From Paludibacter sp. (GTDB lineage Bacteria; Bacteroidota; Bacteroidia; Bacteroidales; Paludibacteraceae): a stretch of 9,695 nucleotides of DNA. A program made the translations under genes and the position numbers. This document shows positions 1 through 7,632 of the stretch, piece by piece (the stretch's first letter is position 1; each line of letters opens with the position of its first letter). Where the stretch lies: the NCBI GenBank assembly GCA_028705705.1, contig JAQWCZ010000058.1:1-9695 (forward strand), read 5' to 3'. A model generated the notes under the pieces. The model was not told the origin of the DNA. It saw nothing but the letters and a program-made list of their open reading frames with translations, and ran no database searches.

Positions 1-953
1 CGTGCACCCAATCCTCCCGTTACATAGAGCTTACGATCAACCATATTGTTCCAAAGGCGTTCAACGGTGTTTGAATATGTGGTATCACCTGTGATGGTTG
101 CCACGTCGGTCACACCTGCATAAAAATAGAGAGCCCTCACGGCGTGGCCTACCACCTCATCCTGCAGCACAATTGGTTTGTCGTCTTGCCAGTACGCACC
201 ACGCGGTTTGCGATGCAGATCGGTCCCCCGCAAGTCAATGAATTTCCTGGCCAACGTAAAATAAGATTTGTTACCGGTAATCCTGTATAGCTTTATCAAT
301 CCGGTTTCGATGATTTCATGTCCAGGTACCTCGTAATTGTCCTCAGCACCAAACACTTCAACAATCAAATCAGCATTCTTTATCGCGATATCGAGGAAAT
401 TACGTTTTCCGGTAGCGTAATAATGTGCTGCTGCAGCCTCATAGAGATGCCCTGCATTGTATAGTTCGTGGCTCATCGCAAGATTATCCCAACGTTTCTC
501 GCATTTTCCGACCCATTTTGCGGGAGGATCGGAGGGATTGATGGTTCGCCAGGTCGTCAGATAGCCGTCAGACTCCTGTCCGCGTGCGATTATTGCAATG
601 TAACTGTCAAGCTGCGCTTCAAGTTGGGCATCGGGTGCACTTATAAGCGAAAGCGATGCCCCTTCAATGATTTTATAGAGATCGGTATCGTCGAAGGGCA
701 TTTTACCACGTACCACCCCGGAGTCTCCCTTCATCACACGTTCGGCCACAATGAAATTCTCGAAACGTCCCTCTTTTTCGCATCTGTCAAACGCCACAGG
801 AATTGTAACACGTTGGATCTGACGTATTTTTGGTAGCCAGAAACTATCGGTTAAGTGTACGTTGCGCAGATCAATTTTCTGAATAGGATAGGTTTGAGAA
901 AAAATGTATGCATACGAAAATAAAAAGATTGTACTTAGAATAAACTTTCTCAT
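1..953 (-). CDS. GH127-family (DUF1680) beta-L-arabinofuranosidase-type glycosidase, N-terminal part, cut by window edge
   Basis: The frame runs from ATG at 951-953 to the left edge with no stop, giving 317 complete codons of a protein that is usually about 600-800 residues in this family. Residues 1-20 form a signal peptide (MRKFILSTIF start, hydrophobic core, ending IFSQ). The rest reads as the (alpha/alpha)6-barrel of GH127: a start region LTDSFW (34-39), DTDLYKIIEGASLSL (89-103), SHELYNAGHLYEA (161-173), the PGHEIIE segment (210-216), DEVVGHAVRALYFYAG (265-280) and VTGGLGA at the edge (311-317). Characterised members such as HypBA1 release beta-L-arabinofuranose using a zinc-bound cysteine nucleophile and a glutamate acid/base. 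Those residues follow the TGG-G-R motif and lie just outside the window, so activity cannot be judged. The conserved histidine motifs (GH around 168-169 and 269-270) are present. Its start is 27 bases after the stop of the hydrolase gene, so it is probably co-transcribed with it. Family call is firm; linkage specificity is inferred. Confidence 0.92.
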   Translation of the reverse strand, partial: MRKFILSTIFLFSYAYIFSQTYPIQKIDLRNVHLTDSFWLPKIRQIQRVTIPVAFDRCEKEGRFENFIVAERVMKGDSGVVRGKMPFDDTDLYKIIEGASLSLISAPDAQLEAQLDSYIAIIARGQESDGYLTTWRTINPSDPPAKWVGKCEKRWDNLAMSHELYNAGHLYEAAAAHYYATGKRNFLDIAIKNADLIVEVFGAEDNYEVPGHEIIETGLIKLYRITGNKSYFTLARKFIDLRGTDLHRKPRGAYWQDDKPIVLQDEVVGHAVRALYFYAGVTDVATITGDTTYSNTVERLWNNMVDRKLYVTGGLGA

Positions 954-980
954 ATTTTTTTAAAGGTTTTATTAATTGGA

Positions 981-2633
981 TTATATACCGTTAATGCAAA
1001 AATGCCTGGATACCGCTTTTGCCGTTTGAACTTTTGGCTCGGACATGCTCCCATACTGCCACGCAACAACCGTAACTTTTATGGGAAATTTTGCCTTTGG
1101 GGGAATATCAGTAAAAAAAACCCGATCGTCCAGTACATAAGCCGGACCTGATTGCACATAATAATTTACCGGAAGTCCTGAAGATGATTTTGCCTTTAAC
1201 TGAATATATTTAGTTCCGAGATCAACATCATCTATTTCAGGAAATGTTATCTCCTGCTCTATCCCTTCCGTCAGCGAAGCTTTTATTTTGAATGACATGT
1301 CCCGGACTACATGCCCATAAATAAAATCTGATTCTGAAAAAGCAAACAACCCGACTGTGCCAACACGGGAATGATGAACTCCGGGGCGGTAAAAATTTAA
1401 ACGAAAAGTGGTATCATTCACAATATTAATAGGTCCACAATATCGTTTTATCATTATTGGTTCTATAGAATGCTCCTTTGACAAATGAGTATATGTGGAA
1501 TCGGTAAAAACAACCTTTGCATGAATATCAATATTTTTGCCATCGGTTAAGAAAGTCAATTTTTCACCAGGCTTCAGTATCCGCCTGTTTTGAACCAAAG
1601 CCAGGTATTGTTGCTTCTTATCCCTTTCCCTGGTGTAAATGCTCTCAGTCCATCTTGCCATCTCTTCGTCGATGTACCAAAATGCCGAGTCTTTGTTGCC
1701 CGCGTAACCGTAATAGGTATTACACCCTACTGAAGGCGGTGCATTTTTGTGCCACCTGTCTGCCAACCAACTTTCTTCTCTTCTTATCTTTTTTAGCGGC
1801 ATAAACGACTTACCGTCCCATTTATCGGGCATACGTGCCATGACTGTTTTTTTAATAAACTTAACCAAATATCTTATATCTTCCTGGCTAAAGTCGTTGT
1901 GTCCCCTACCGGCATTGCACAAAAGGGAAATTACACTGCCGGGGTATTGTTTCATAAATTTAAAAGCCCCTTCAACACGAAATTCCTGCCATTCACCTGA
2001 ACCTATGCAGAGCAATCCAGGAATGCCATCAATATTCCTGTTGCCCCAATCAGGATTAAAATGATTACAACAAAGATAGGTAGAACGCGGTGAGTCACCA
2101 TGAAACGAAATCATTGCAAGTGTACGTTGAGAATTCCATGCCCCAAAATTCCATGGCTGAGAAGCTTGTGCGGAATGGCTGATATACACGACCGGAGCAA
2201 AACGTATTTCGTTATAGCCAGAAATATCGGCAAGATTGTTTACTGCTTCATCAAATATTTTCTGAGCGCCAGAATTGACATTAAAAACCCCTGCAGGACA
2301 AAGCCCTGGGGTTACCCAAATTATACCAAAATTCAGCTGTTCCATTTCTGAGCGGAACAATGAGTCTTCAATTATACCTTCCTCCAGTGAATTATGCCCG
2401 GCAATAATAATCCCTTTTAGCTGAATACATTGGGGCGGCACCCATAGAAAAGCACGTCGAAAGTCATCTCCATTATTATATATAACACTGTCTAAATCAG
2501 TTTCCCATTGGTAAAAGGATCCCATTTGAGGATTCCTGTACTTTTTGCTTTCTTCTATGTCATCCTTTTTCTCTGATGCCAAAAAAAACAATGACGATGA
2601 GAAAAAACAGATTGTTAAAATAAACCGGGTCAT
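981..2633 (-). CDS. Uncharacterised secreted alpha/beta-hydrolase-like protein with C-terminal Ig-like domain (putative carbohydrate esterase)
   Basis: A 550-residue protein that I cannot assign to a characterised family. Residues 1-19 form a signal peptide (MTRFILTICF start, ending FFLA). Residues about 60-265 look like a compact alpha/beta-hydrolase fold: strand KGIIIAGHNS (73-82), strand GIIWVTPG (103-110), a nucleophile elbow ISHSAQ (151-156, candidate Ser154), strand PGLLCIGSGEW (205-215, candidate acid Glu214) and RGHNDFS (243-249, candidate His245). The elbow is S-x-S-x-Q instead of G-x-S-x-G. A middle region (about 285-350) is rich in Trp and charged residues (SWLADRWHKNAPPS, EEMARWTESIY). 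Residues about 470-548 read as an all-beta Ig-like domain (SSGLPVNYYVQSGPAYV, KFPIKVTVVAWQYGS) of a type I associate with secreted Bacteroidota enzymes. Set among glycosidases, an esterase removing acyl groups from the target glycan is plausible, but this is inference; a non-catalytic or peptidase-like role is not excluded. The start is the only Met before the signal peptide. It lies 202 bases after the GH92 stop and 27 bases before GH127. Confidence 0.7.
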   Translation of the reverse strand: MTRFILTICFFSSSLFFLASEKKDDIEESKKYRNPQMGSFYQWETDLDSVIYNNGDDFRRAFLWVPPQCIQLKGIIIAGHNSLEEGIIEDSLFRSEMEQLNFGIIWVTPGLCPAGVFNVNSGAQKIFDEAVNNLADISGYNEIRFAPVVYISHSAQASQPWNFGAWNSQRTLAMISFHGDSPRSTYLCCNHFNPDWGNRNIDGIPGLLCIGSGEWQEFRVEGAFKFMKQYPGSVISLLCNAGRGHNDFSQEDIRYLVKFIKKTVMARMPDKWDGKSFMPLKKIRREESWLADRWHKNAPPSVGCNTYYGYAGNKDSAFWYIDEEMARWTESIYTRERDKKQQYLALVQNRRILKPGEKLTFLTDGKNIDIHAKVVFTDSTYTHLSKEHSIEPIMIKRYCGPINIVNDTTFRLNFYRPGVHHSRVGTVGLFAFSESDFIYGHVVRDMSFKIKASLTEGIEQEITFPEIDDVDLGTKYIQLKAKSSSGLPVNYYVQSGPAYVLDDRVFFTDIPPKAKFPIKVTVVAWQYGSMSEPKVQTAKAVSRHFCINGI

Positions 2634-2835
2634 TTGATTCTTGTTATTTTTACATTTGGAATGTTATTACAAAAAAATGATAGATATCCATTCTGTCTAC
2701 TATTCATTGGGTACCATTTCAAATCAAAAGAAGGAACTGAATTGAAGATTACCCACTTGCACTAATATGTAATATCGCTTATTATAACTTTTGTCACTAT
2801 AACAGAAACCCAAGAACAAGGATATTTATCCTTAA
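2634..2835. other. Intergenic gap between the GH92 and hydrolase genes
   Basis: This 202-base A/T-rich gap is the only sizeable break in the minus-strand gene run; other gaps are 30 bases or less. Reading the minus strand I find no TAnnTTTG box with a TTTG about 20 bases upstream, so no promoter can be named. The gap holds a small hairpin at its GH92 end (listed separately) and no open frame that looks coding. Its length suggests either a separate promoter for the hydrolase-GH127 pair or a processing and attenuation point in one long transcript. Confidence 0.5.
2818..2833 (-). terminator. Small hairpin just after the GH92 stop (possible weak terminator or 3'-end stabiliser)
   Basis: The inverted repeat AAGGAT-ATTT-ATCCTT (6-bp stem, 4-nt loop; the symmetry extends to 7 bp) begins two bases beyond the GH92 stop codon at 2836-2838. 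On the minus strand it is followed by T-rich but broken sequence (GTTCTTGGGTTTCTG), not a clean T-run, and the stem is short and A/T-rich. A classical intrinsic terminator is therefore doubtful; transcript processing or chance is equally possible. Confidence 0.25.
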
Positions 2836-5178
2836 TCAATATTCAATTCCCCAATCCTTATTAGGAGTTGGTCCCAATTCAATCTCCAACCTGCCACCAT
2901 TGGAGAAATCTTTATGCAAAAACCAATATTTTGTCCAGTTTTTCCCATTCAATTTGGCACTTTGAATATATGTGTTTGCACCGTTATTGTTTTTTGTTTC
3001 AATGACAAAGGTTTTACCGGTATAATAATTATTGTTCAAATGCATGGTAATTTTATCAAAAACCGGGCTGGTAATTTCATACGTTGGCGTGGCTGACGCT
3101 CCTCCATCTTCCTCAAAAAGACCTATGGCCATAAGTACTCCCAAGGCACCCATTTGTCCCTGGTCTTCATCACCGTTATAGCCACCATAAGCTGTTGTAT
3201 CGCTCAGAGCTTCCTTCACCTCTCGTACCCACTTCTGACTTAGCCAGGGAGCCCCCGCCTTGTTGAAGAGATGGGCCATTCCCGTTCCCGGCTGGTTACT
3301 GTAGTCCACCCAGCCCGATTCAGGAACGTTTTTGTCGGCAATGAATCCAAATTTCTGTGCCCGTTCAAACTGGCTTTGCAAATGATCAATGTATGCATCT
3401 TTATCCACAAAAAGCTTGATCAATCCATCCACATCATGTGGTACAAAGTGGGTATAAACCGCTGAATTACTTTCACAAAAACCCCGTGTATAAGGTTCTT
3501 TCGAGCCAACGGGTTCAAAATCCGCCATCCACGAACCGTCCAACTCACGCGGATGCATGTATTTTGTATCCGGGTTCCAAATGTTCTTGAAATTTTGCGA
3601 ACGTTTCATGAATAACTCATAATCGTCGGTTTTGCCCATATTCTGGGCCATTTGGGCCAGACACCAATCCTGATAAGCGTATTCGAGGGTCATTGCTGCT
3701 CCGTCACGGTGCATTCCATTCCCTTTTATACCTTCAGGAACATACCCTCGCTCAAGGTAATATCTCATTCCTCCCCCGGTCGCGGCTCTGCCTTGTTCAT
3801 AACCCGCATGGTCTCTACTACCGCCCGGAAAGGCATTTTTTCTCAACCCCGCGTATGCCAGTTCTGCATCGTAATTCCGAATTCCTTTATTGTAAGCTGT
3901 TGCAAAAAAACACGCCGATGGATCACCAATCATAACAAAAGTATAATTACCGCCCGACGGACCTCTTGGTAGAATACCTCCATTTTTATACATATCAATC
4001 ATTGTATTACAAAATCCATCCATCAACTGTGGGTAGACCATAGACCATAAAATATTAAGTGACCAGTGGCTACCCCACCAGGCATCAAAATTATAATGTG
4101 GATAAAGGGGCTTTCCATCTTCTCCAAGCTTCACACGTCTGACACGGGGCAAATCACCCGTCATATCCATATATTTGCCATTAACGTCGCTTATAATCCG
4201 CCGCCCTTGTAAAGCATGCCAAAGGTCAGTGTAAAACTTCACTTGTTGCTTCTGAGTACCACCTTCCACTTCAATTTTGCCCAGCCAATCATTCCACTCA
4301 TCATAAGAATTCTTTTTAACCTTGTCAAAATTCCAGCCTGGCAGTTCAGTGTCCATATTTATGCGAGCTTGCTCCACACTCACGTACGAAATACCAACTT
4401 TCATCAGTACTTGTTCTCCTCCATCTGTCTGAAACCTTACAGCTGCACCGGCATGCACACCATCAACCGAGTCAACAGGTGCATCAATTATCTTACTATC
4501 CCGCCAGCTAATAAATTGTTCCATGGATTTGCTCAAACGCGCAACAAAATAAACGGGTGTATCTTTGGGGCGACGGCCTGTTTTGCTCATAACCTCGTAA
4601 CCAGAGACTTCCTGATCATTCACTCTCCAAACTTTGCTATACACGGTTGGTCCATGTCCCAAAAAAGCTCCGGTATCGAAAACGATATAACTTTGCTTGC
4701 TTTCCGGGTAGGTGTAGCGGTGAAAGCCCACACGGGTAGTTGAAGTCAGCTCTGCTGTGATCTGATAATCGTTTAAATCAACTTTATGGTAGCCAGGTTG
4801 TGCGACTTCTCCTTCATGACTGAAAGACGATTGGTAGGCATCCATCCCAAGATTTCCTTTGAACTCGCCAACGGTTGGCATTACGGCCACTCCGGAAAGT
4901 TGCCAGGCATGGATATGACTGAAACAACGAATTTGCTTACTATCATATAAGTATCCGGAACTCCAGCTGCCTTTGGTATCTGTATCCGGACTCAGGTTAA
5001 CCATTCCAAAAGGACGAGTCGCTGAATTGAAATAAAACCACCTGGAATTATGGGTATCCACAAACACGTTGACCAGGCTTGCCGGATCTGTAGTCCCTTC
5101 AGTTTTCTCAGCACATGCCGAAAACAGGAAACTAATAATAAAAATCAGTATTGAAGTATGAAGTTGACACCTTTTCAT
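2836..5178 (-). CDS. GH92-family glycosidase (alpha-mannosidase-like), divergent substrate pocket, predicted lipoprotein
   Basis: GH92 enzymes are calcium-dependent inverting exo-glycosidases, nearly all known ones alpha-mannosidases. I chose the ATG at 5176-5178 because it gives a compact lipoprotein signal (MKRCQLHTSI, hydrophobic core, lipobox FSAC with Cys22) after an A-rich tract. An in-frame ATG at 5194-5196 would add six residues and start 3 bases after the GH3 stop. The numbering here gives 780 residues, a normal family length. The N-terminal beta-sandwich shows RPFGMVNLSPDT (55-66), GYLYDS and CFSHIHAWQLSG. The (alpha/alpha)6 barrel shows MIGDP, YNKGIRNYDAE, FVPHDV and GDEDQGQM. The candidate acid Glu569 (CESNSAVY) and the two carboxylates Asp670 and Asp672 (GDEDQG), matching the D-x-D pair of Bt3990, are conserved. 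Family motifs around the sugar are altered: WDT reads WWG (367-369), the WELAGNET box reads RGPSGGNYT (405-413) and HGNEP reads YSNQP (626-630). The protein is therefore GH92 by fold, but mannose specificity should not be assumed. It sits 21 bases after GH3 and is probably in its operon. Confidence 0.9.
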   Translation of the reverse strand: MKRCQLHTSILIFIISFLFSACAEKTEGTTDPASLVNVFVDTHNSRWFYFNSATRPFGMVNLSPDTDTKGSWSSGYLYDSKQIRCFSHIHAWQLSGVAVMPTVGEFKGNLGMDAYQSSFSHEGEVAQPGYHKVDLNDYQITAELTSTTRVGFHRYTYPESKQSYIVFDTGAFLGHGPTVYSKVWRVNDQEVSGYEVMSKTGRRPKDTPVYFVARLSKSMEQFISWRDSKIIDAPVDSVDGVHAGAAVRFQTDGGEQVLMKVGISYVSVEQARINMDTELPGWNFDKVKKNSYDEWNDWLGKIEVEGGTQKQQVKFYTDLWHALQGRRIISDVNGKYMDMTGDLPRVRRVKLGEDGKPLYPHYNFDAWWGSHWSLNILWSMVYPQLMDGFCNTMIDMYKNGGILPRGPSGGNYTFVMIGDPSACFFATAYNKGIRNYDAELAYAGLRKNAFPGGSRDHAGYEQGRAATGGGMRYYLERGYVPEGIKGNGMHRDGAAMTLEYAYQDWCLAQMAQNMGKTDDYELFMKRSQNFKNIWNPDTKYMHPRELDGSWMADFEPVGSKEPYTRGFCESNSAVYTHFVPHDVDGLIKLFVDKDAYIDHLQSQFERAQKFGFIADKNVPESGWVDYSNQPGTGMAHLFNKAGAPWLSQKWVREVKEALSDTTAYGGYNGDEDQGQMGALGVLMAIGLFEEDGGASATPTYEITSPVFDKITMHLNNNYYTGKTFVIETKNNNGANTYIQSAKLNGKNWTKYWFLHKDFSNGGRLEIELGPTPNKDWGIEY

Positions 5179-5199
5179 TGATATTAATCTTAACATATC

Positions 5200-7602
5200 T
5201 TAATCATTAACAATTTCAAACTCTCCATTTAAGCGGATATCTGTTGAAGAACTTCCAACCATCACTTTAAAAGAACCCGCTTCCACGGTAAAACGATTAT
5301 TATTATCAATTATAGAAATATCGTCGGGAACCAATGTGAAAGTCACTTCCTTTTCCTGTTGGGGTTTCAGCGAAATCCGCTCGAAACCACGCAATATTTT
5401 TTCGTAAGTGGTTACGCTGCTGTATTCATCCCTGATGTATAACTGCACAATTTCATCTCCCTTCAGGGAACCTGTATTTTTCACTTTAAAACGAACCTCT
5501 ATGTTCCCCTGAGATTGTTGTTTTTTGGGTGTAATCTTCAAATCGCTGTATTCGAATGTGGTGTAACTCAACCCGTGACCGAATGGGTAAAGAAAACCGT
5601 TTACCCGGGTCCTCCCGGCACCATTGGGACCATGTTCCGGTTGACTGTCCTGTGAACCTGGCTTATACGGAAAATTCATTTCAATTTGACCTACAGTTTT
5701 TGGGAAAGTTACAGGAAGCTTGCCACCTGGGTTGTAATCACCAAAAATTGTTTGAATGATAGCATCTCCTCCGTGTTCACCGGGAAACCAGGCTTCAAGG
5801 ATAGCCGGGATATATTTGTCGGCCCAATTAATGGTCAATGGCCGGCCATTGATCAATACCAACACAACCGGTTTTCCCGTTTCGTAAAGTGCCTGTAATA
5901 ATTGTTGCTGTCTCCCGGGCAAGTCAAGGCCCGTACGTGACAGACTTTCACCAACCAGTCTTTCATTCTCTCCCAACACCGCGATAATTACATCGGATTG
6001 AGCGGCAAGTTCAGTGGCATCGTCTATCGATGCTTTCTCTTCGTCGGTAAGCATTTCGGGGATAATCTCCGTCTCCGGCCAATTTTCATTAACCGTTTTA
6101 CACCCTTCAGTATAAAACACCGATAATTTATTCCCCGCATAATTTCGCATTCCTTTCAATACTGAAACCACGTCAATATTTGACGGCCCGTAACGACTAA
6201 TAGAATGATTAGCCTGGGCAGCCAAAGGACCTGTTACCAAAACCGTGTTTATTTTGCTTTTATCAAGTGGTAAAAGATGATTCTCATTTTTCAACAACAC
6301 CAATACTTCCCGGGATATTTGCTTTGAAAAATCCCGAGCGTCCCTATTGTAAACAATCTTATTCGCTTCTTCAGGTTCCTCAACGTAAGGATGATCGAAC
6401 AATCCCAGTTGGAATTTTACCCTGAGCACATCGGAAACTCTTTCATCAATGGTTGACATGGCGACCTTCCCTTCCTTCACCAATTCGCGCAAAGGAGAAA
6501 TAAACGTTTCAGGCTCCCGAAAAGTCGTTCGAACATTTAATCCGGACTCAACCGCTTGTTTTACCGCTCCATTATAATCTTCTGTAACACGATGTTTGCC
6601 ATGAATATACTCTACTGCTTCACTGTCAGAAACGACATACCCCTTAAACCCAAACTGCTGACGAAGAAGCTCAGTCAGGAAATAGTAGCTTCCGGTTACA
6701 GGAACACCATCCCAGTCGTTGTAACTGCTCATTACGCCAAGTGGCTTTGCATTTCGGATAACATATTTAAAGGGATACAGATACAACTGGTGCATCTCGC
6801 GTGGTGCGACATGCGGGTCGGTTCGGGCATCACCATCTCGGGCTCCTTTGGGAACACTATAAACAGCAAAGTGTTTTAAGGTTGAGGCAACACCCTCAGC
6901 CTGGATACCCATTACCATCCGGGCTCCCAATTGTGCAATCAGATACGGATCTTCACCGTAACATTCCACAATCCGTCCCCATCGGGGATCGCGTGCTACA
7001 TCCAGAATCGGTGCATACACATTGGTGTACCCTAGTGTCTTTGCCTCACGCCCGACAATATGGCCGCCATGCTCCACAAGTTTTTTATTCCAGGTGCTAC
7101 CAATAGCAATTGGTGCAGGCAACAGGGTAGCCCGGTCATGAGTAAGTCCATGAATACCTTCGTTGCTAAAATCGACAGGGATCCCCAACCGTGTTTCTTC
7201 AACAAACCAGCGTTGTACCTGATTAATGGCCTCCGCATGCGTGCTAAAAGGATAAGCCAAATTTGTTTGAGCACCGGGATGATAAGCCAAGTTATTCAGG
7301 TGTTCATCAATGTTGGCAATACCGTCTTTCCAAACCCGGCTTTTCCAGTCCTTTGTCGGCAACTCATCCTTTAAAACCCGCCCATAACCATAAAGGGTAG
7401 CCATTTGACAAGTTTTTTCTTCCATACCCATTTGTGCTAGCAGGTCTTCAACTCTATCTTCAACCGAAACGTACGGATTCTCGTAAACATCCATCTTACC
7501 GTTTTTATTGAAATCAATCCAACCATCCTTGTAAATCGAATGCTTTTGTGCTAAAACAGTTGTAGATAACGTTAACAAAAAAACGATCCAAAACTTTTTC
7601 AT
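5200..7602 (-). CDS. GH3 beta-glycosidase (beta-glucosidase/beta-xylosidase type), secreted
   Basis: A complete 800-residue GH3 enzyme with the usual three domains; it hydrolyses terminal beta-linked glucose, xylose or related sugars with retention. Residues 1-19 form a signal peptide (MKKFWIVFLL start, ending VLAQ), which fixes the start. A 12-residue EF-hand-like loop (DFNKNGKMDVYE, 30-41) precedes the TIM barrel (about 50-400), which carries SNEGIHG (146-152), RDPRWGR (204-210), YGEDP (215-219), KHF (243-245) and the nucleophile motif VVSDSEA with Asp326. The alpha/beta-sandwich domain (about 430-640) holds the acid/base candidate Glu552 in LVGESLSR and LINGRPL. The FnIII-like domain (about 685-795) is introduced by YPFGHGLSYTTFEYS and has GDEIVQLYIRD. 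The motifs YSVPKGARDG and DPHVAPREMHQ belong to a GH3 clade I associate with Bacteroidota glycan loci; sequence alone does not separate glucosidase from xylosidase. It starts 30 bases after the GH97 stop and its TAA lies 21 bases before the preferred GH92 start, so the three genes are probably one operon. Confidence 0.96.
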   Translation of the reverse strand: MKKFWIVFLLTLSTTVLAQKHSIYKDGWIDFNKNGKMDVYENPYVSVEDRVEDLLAQMGMEEKTCQMATLYGYGRVLKDELPTKDWKSRVWKDGIANIDEHLNNLAYHPGAQTNLAYPFSTHAEAINQVQRWFVEETRLGIPVDFSNEGIHGLTHDRATLLPAPIAIGSTWNKKLVEHGGHIVGREAKTLGYTNVYAPILDVARDPRWGRIVECYGEDPYLIAQLGARMVMGIQAEGVASTLKHFAVYSVPKGARDGDARTDPHVAPREMHQLYLYPFKYVIRNAKPLGVMSSYNDWDGVPVTGSYYFLTELLRQQFGFKGYVVSDSEAVEYIHGKHRVTEDYNGAVKQAVESGLNVRTTFREPETFISPLRELVKEGKVAMSTIDERVSDVLRVKFQLGLFDHPYVEEPEEANKIVYNRDARDFSKQISREVLVLLKNENHLLPLDKSKINTVLVTGPLAAQANHSISRYGPSNIDVVSVLKGMRNYAGNKLSVFYTEGCKTVNENWPETEIIPEMLTDEEKASIDDATELAAQSDVIIAVLGENERLVGESLSRTGLDLPGRQQQLLQALYETGKPVVLVLINGRPLTINWADKYIPAILEAWFPGEHGGDAIIQTIFGDYNPGGKLPVTFPKTVGQIEMNFPYKPGSQDSQPEHGPNGAGRTRVNGFLYPFGHGLSYTTFEYSDLKITPKKQQSQGNIEVRFKVKNTGSLKGDEIVQLYIRDEYSSVTTYEKILRGFERISLKPQQEKEVTFTLVPDDISIIDNNNRFTVEAGSFKVMVGSSSTDIRLNGEFEIVND
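5832..5855. repeat. 24-base near-perfect palindrome inside the GH3 gene
   Basis: Twelve-base arms meet without a spacer around GGCCGGCC; the inner 18 bases (5835-5852) are perfectly self-complementary and the outer pairs add one G-T mismatch. It lies in the codons for the conserved GH3 segment INGRPLTI, so codon choice over a conserved motif may explain it. Confidence 0.6.
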
Positions 7603-7632
7603 GAAATGAAAATCTCAATTATTGATAGTCAA

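Noticed and set aside
468..836. 122-codon plus-strand open frame opposite GH127
   Set aside because: The minus strand encodes continuous GH127 motifs through this stretch, so this is a shadow frame.
2818..2833. Strong intrinsic terminator after GH92
   Set aside because: The stem is only 6-7 bp, A/T-rich, and not followed by a T-run on the minus strand; kept only as a low-confidence hairpin.
4216..4743. 175-codon plus-strand open frame opposite GH92
   Set aside because: It is antisense to well-conserved GH92 sequence, with no signal peptide, motif or promoter of its own.
7032..7274. 80-codon minus-strand frame overlapping the GH3 gene
   Set aside because: It lies out of frame inside GH3 codons that match the family; no sign of a nested gene.
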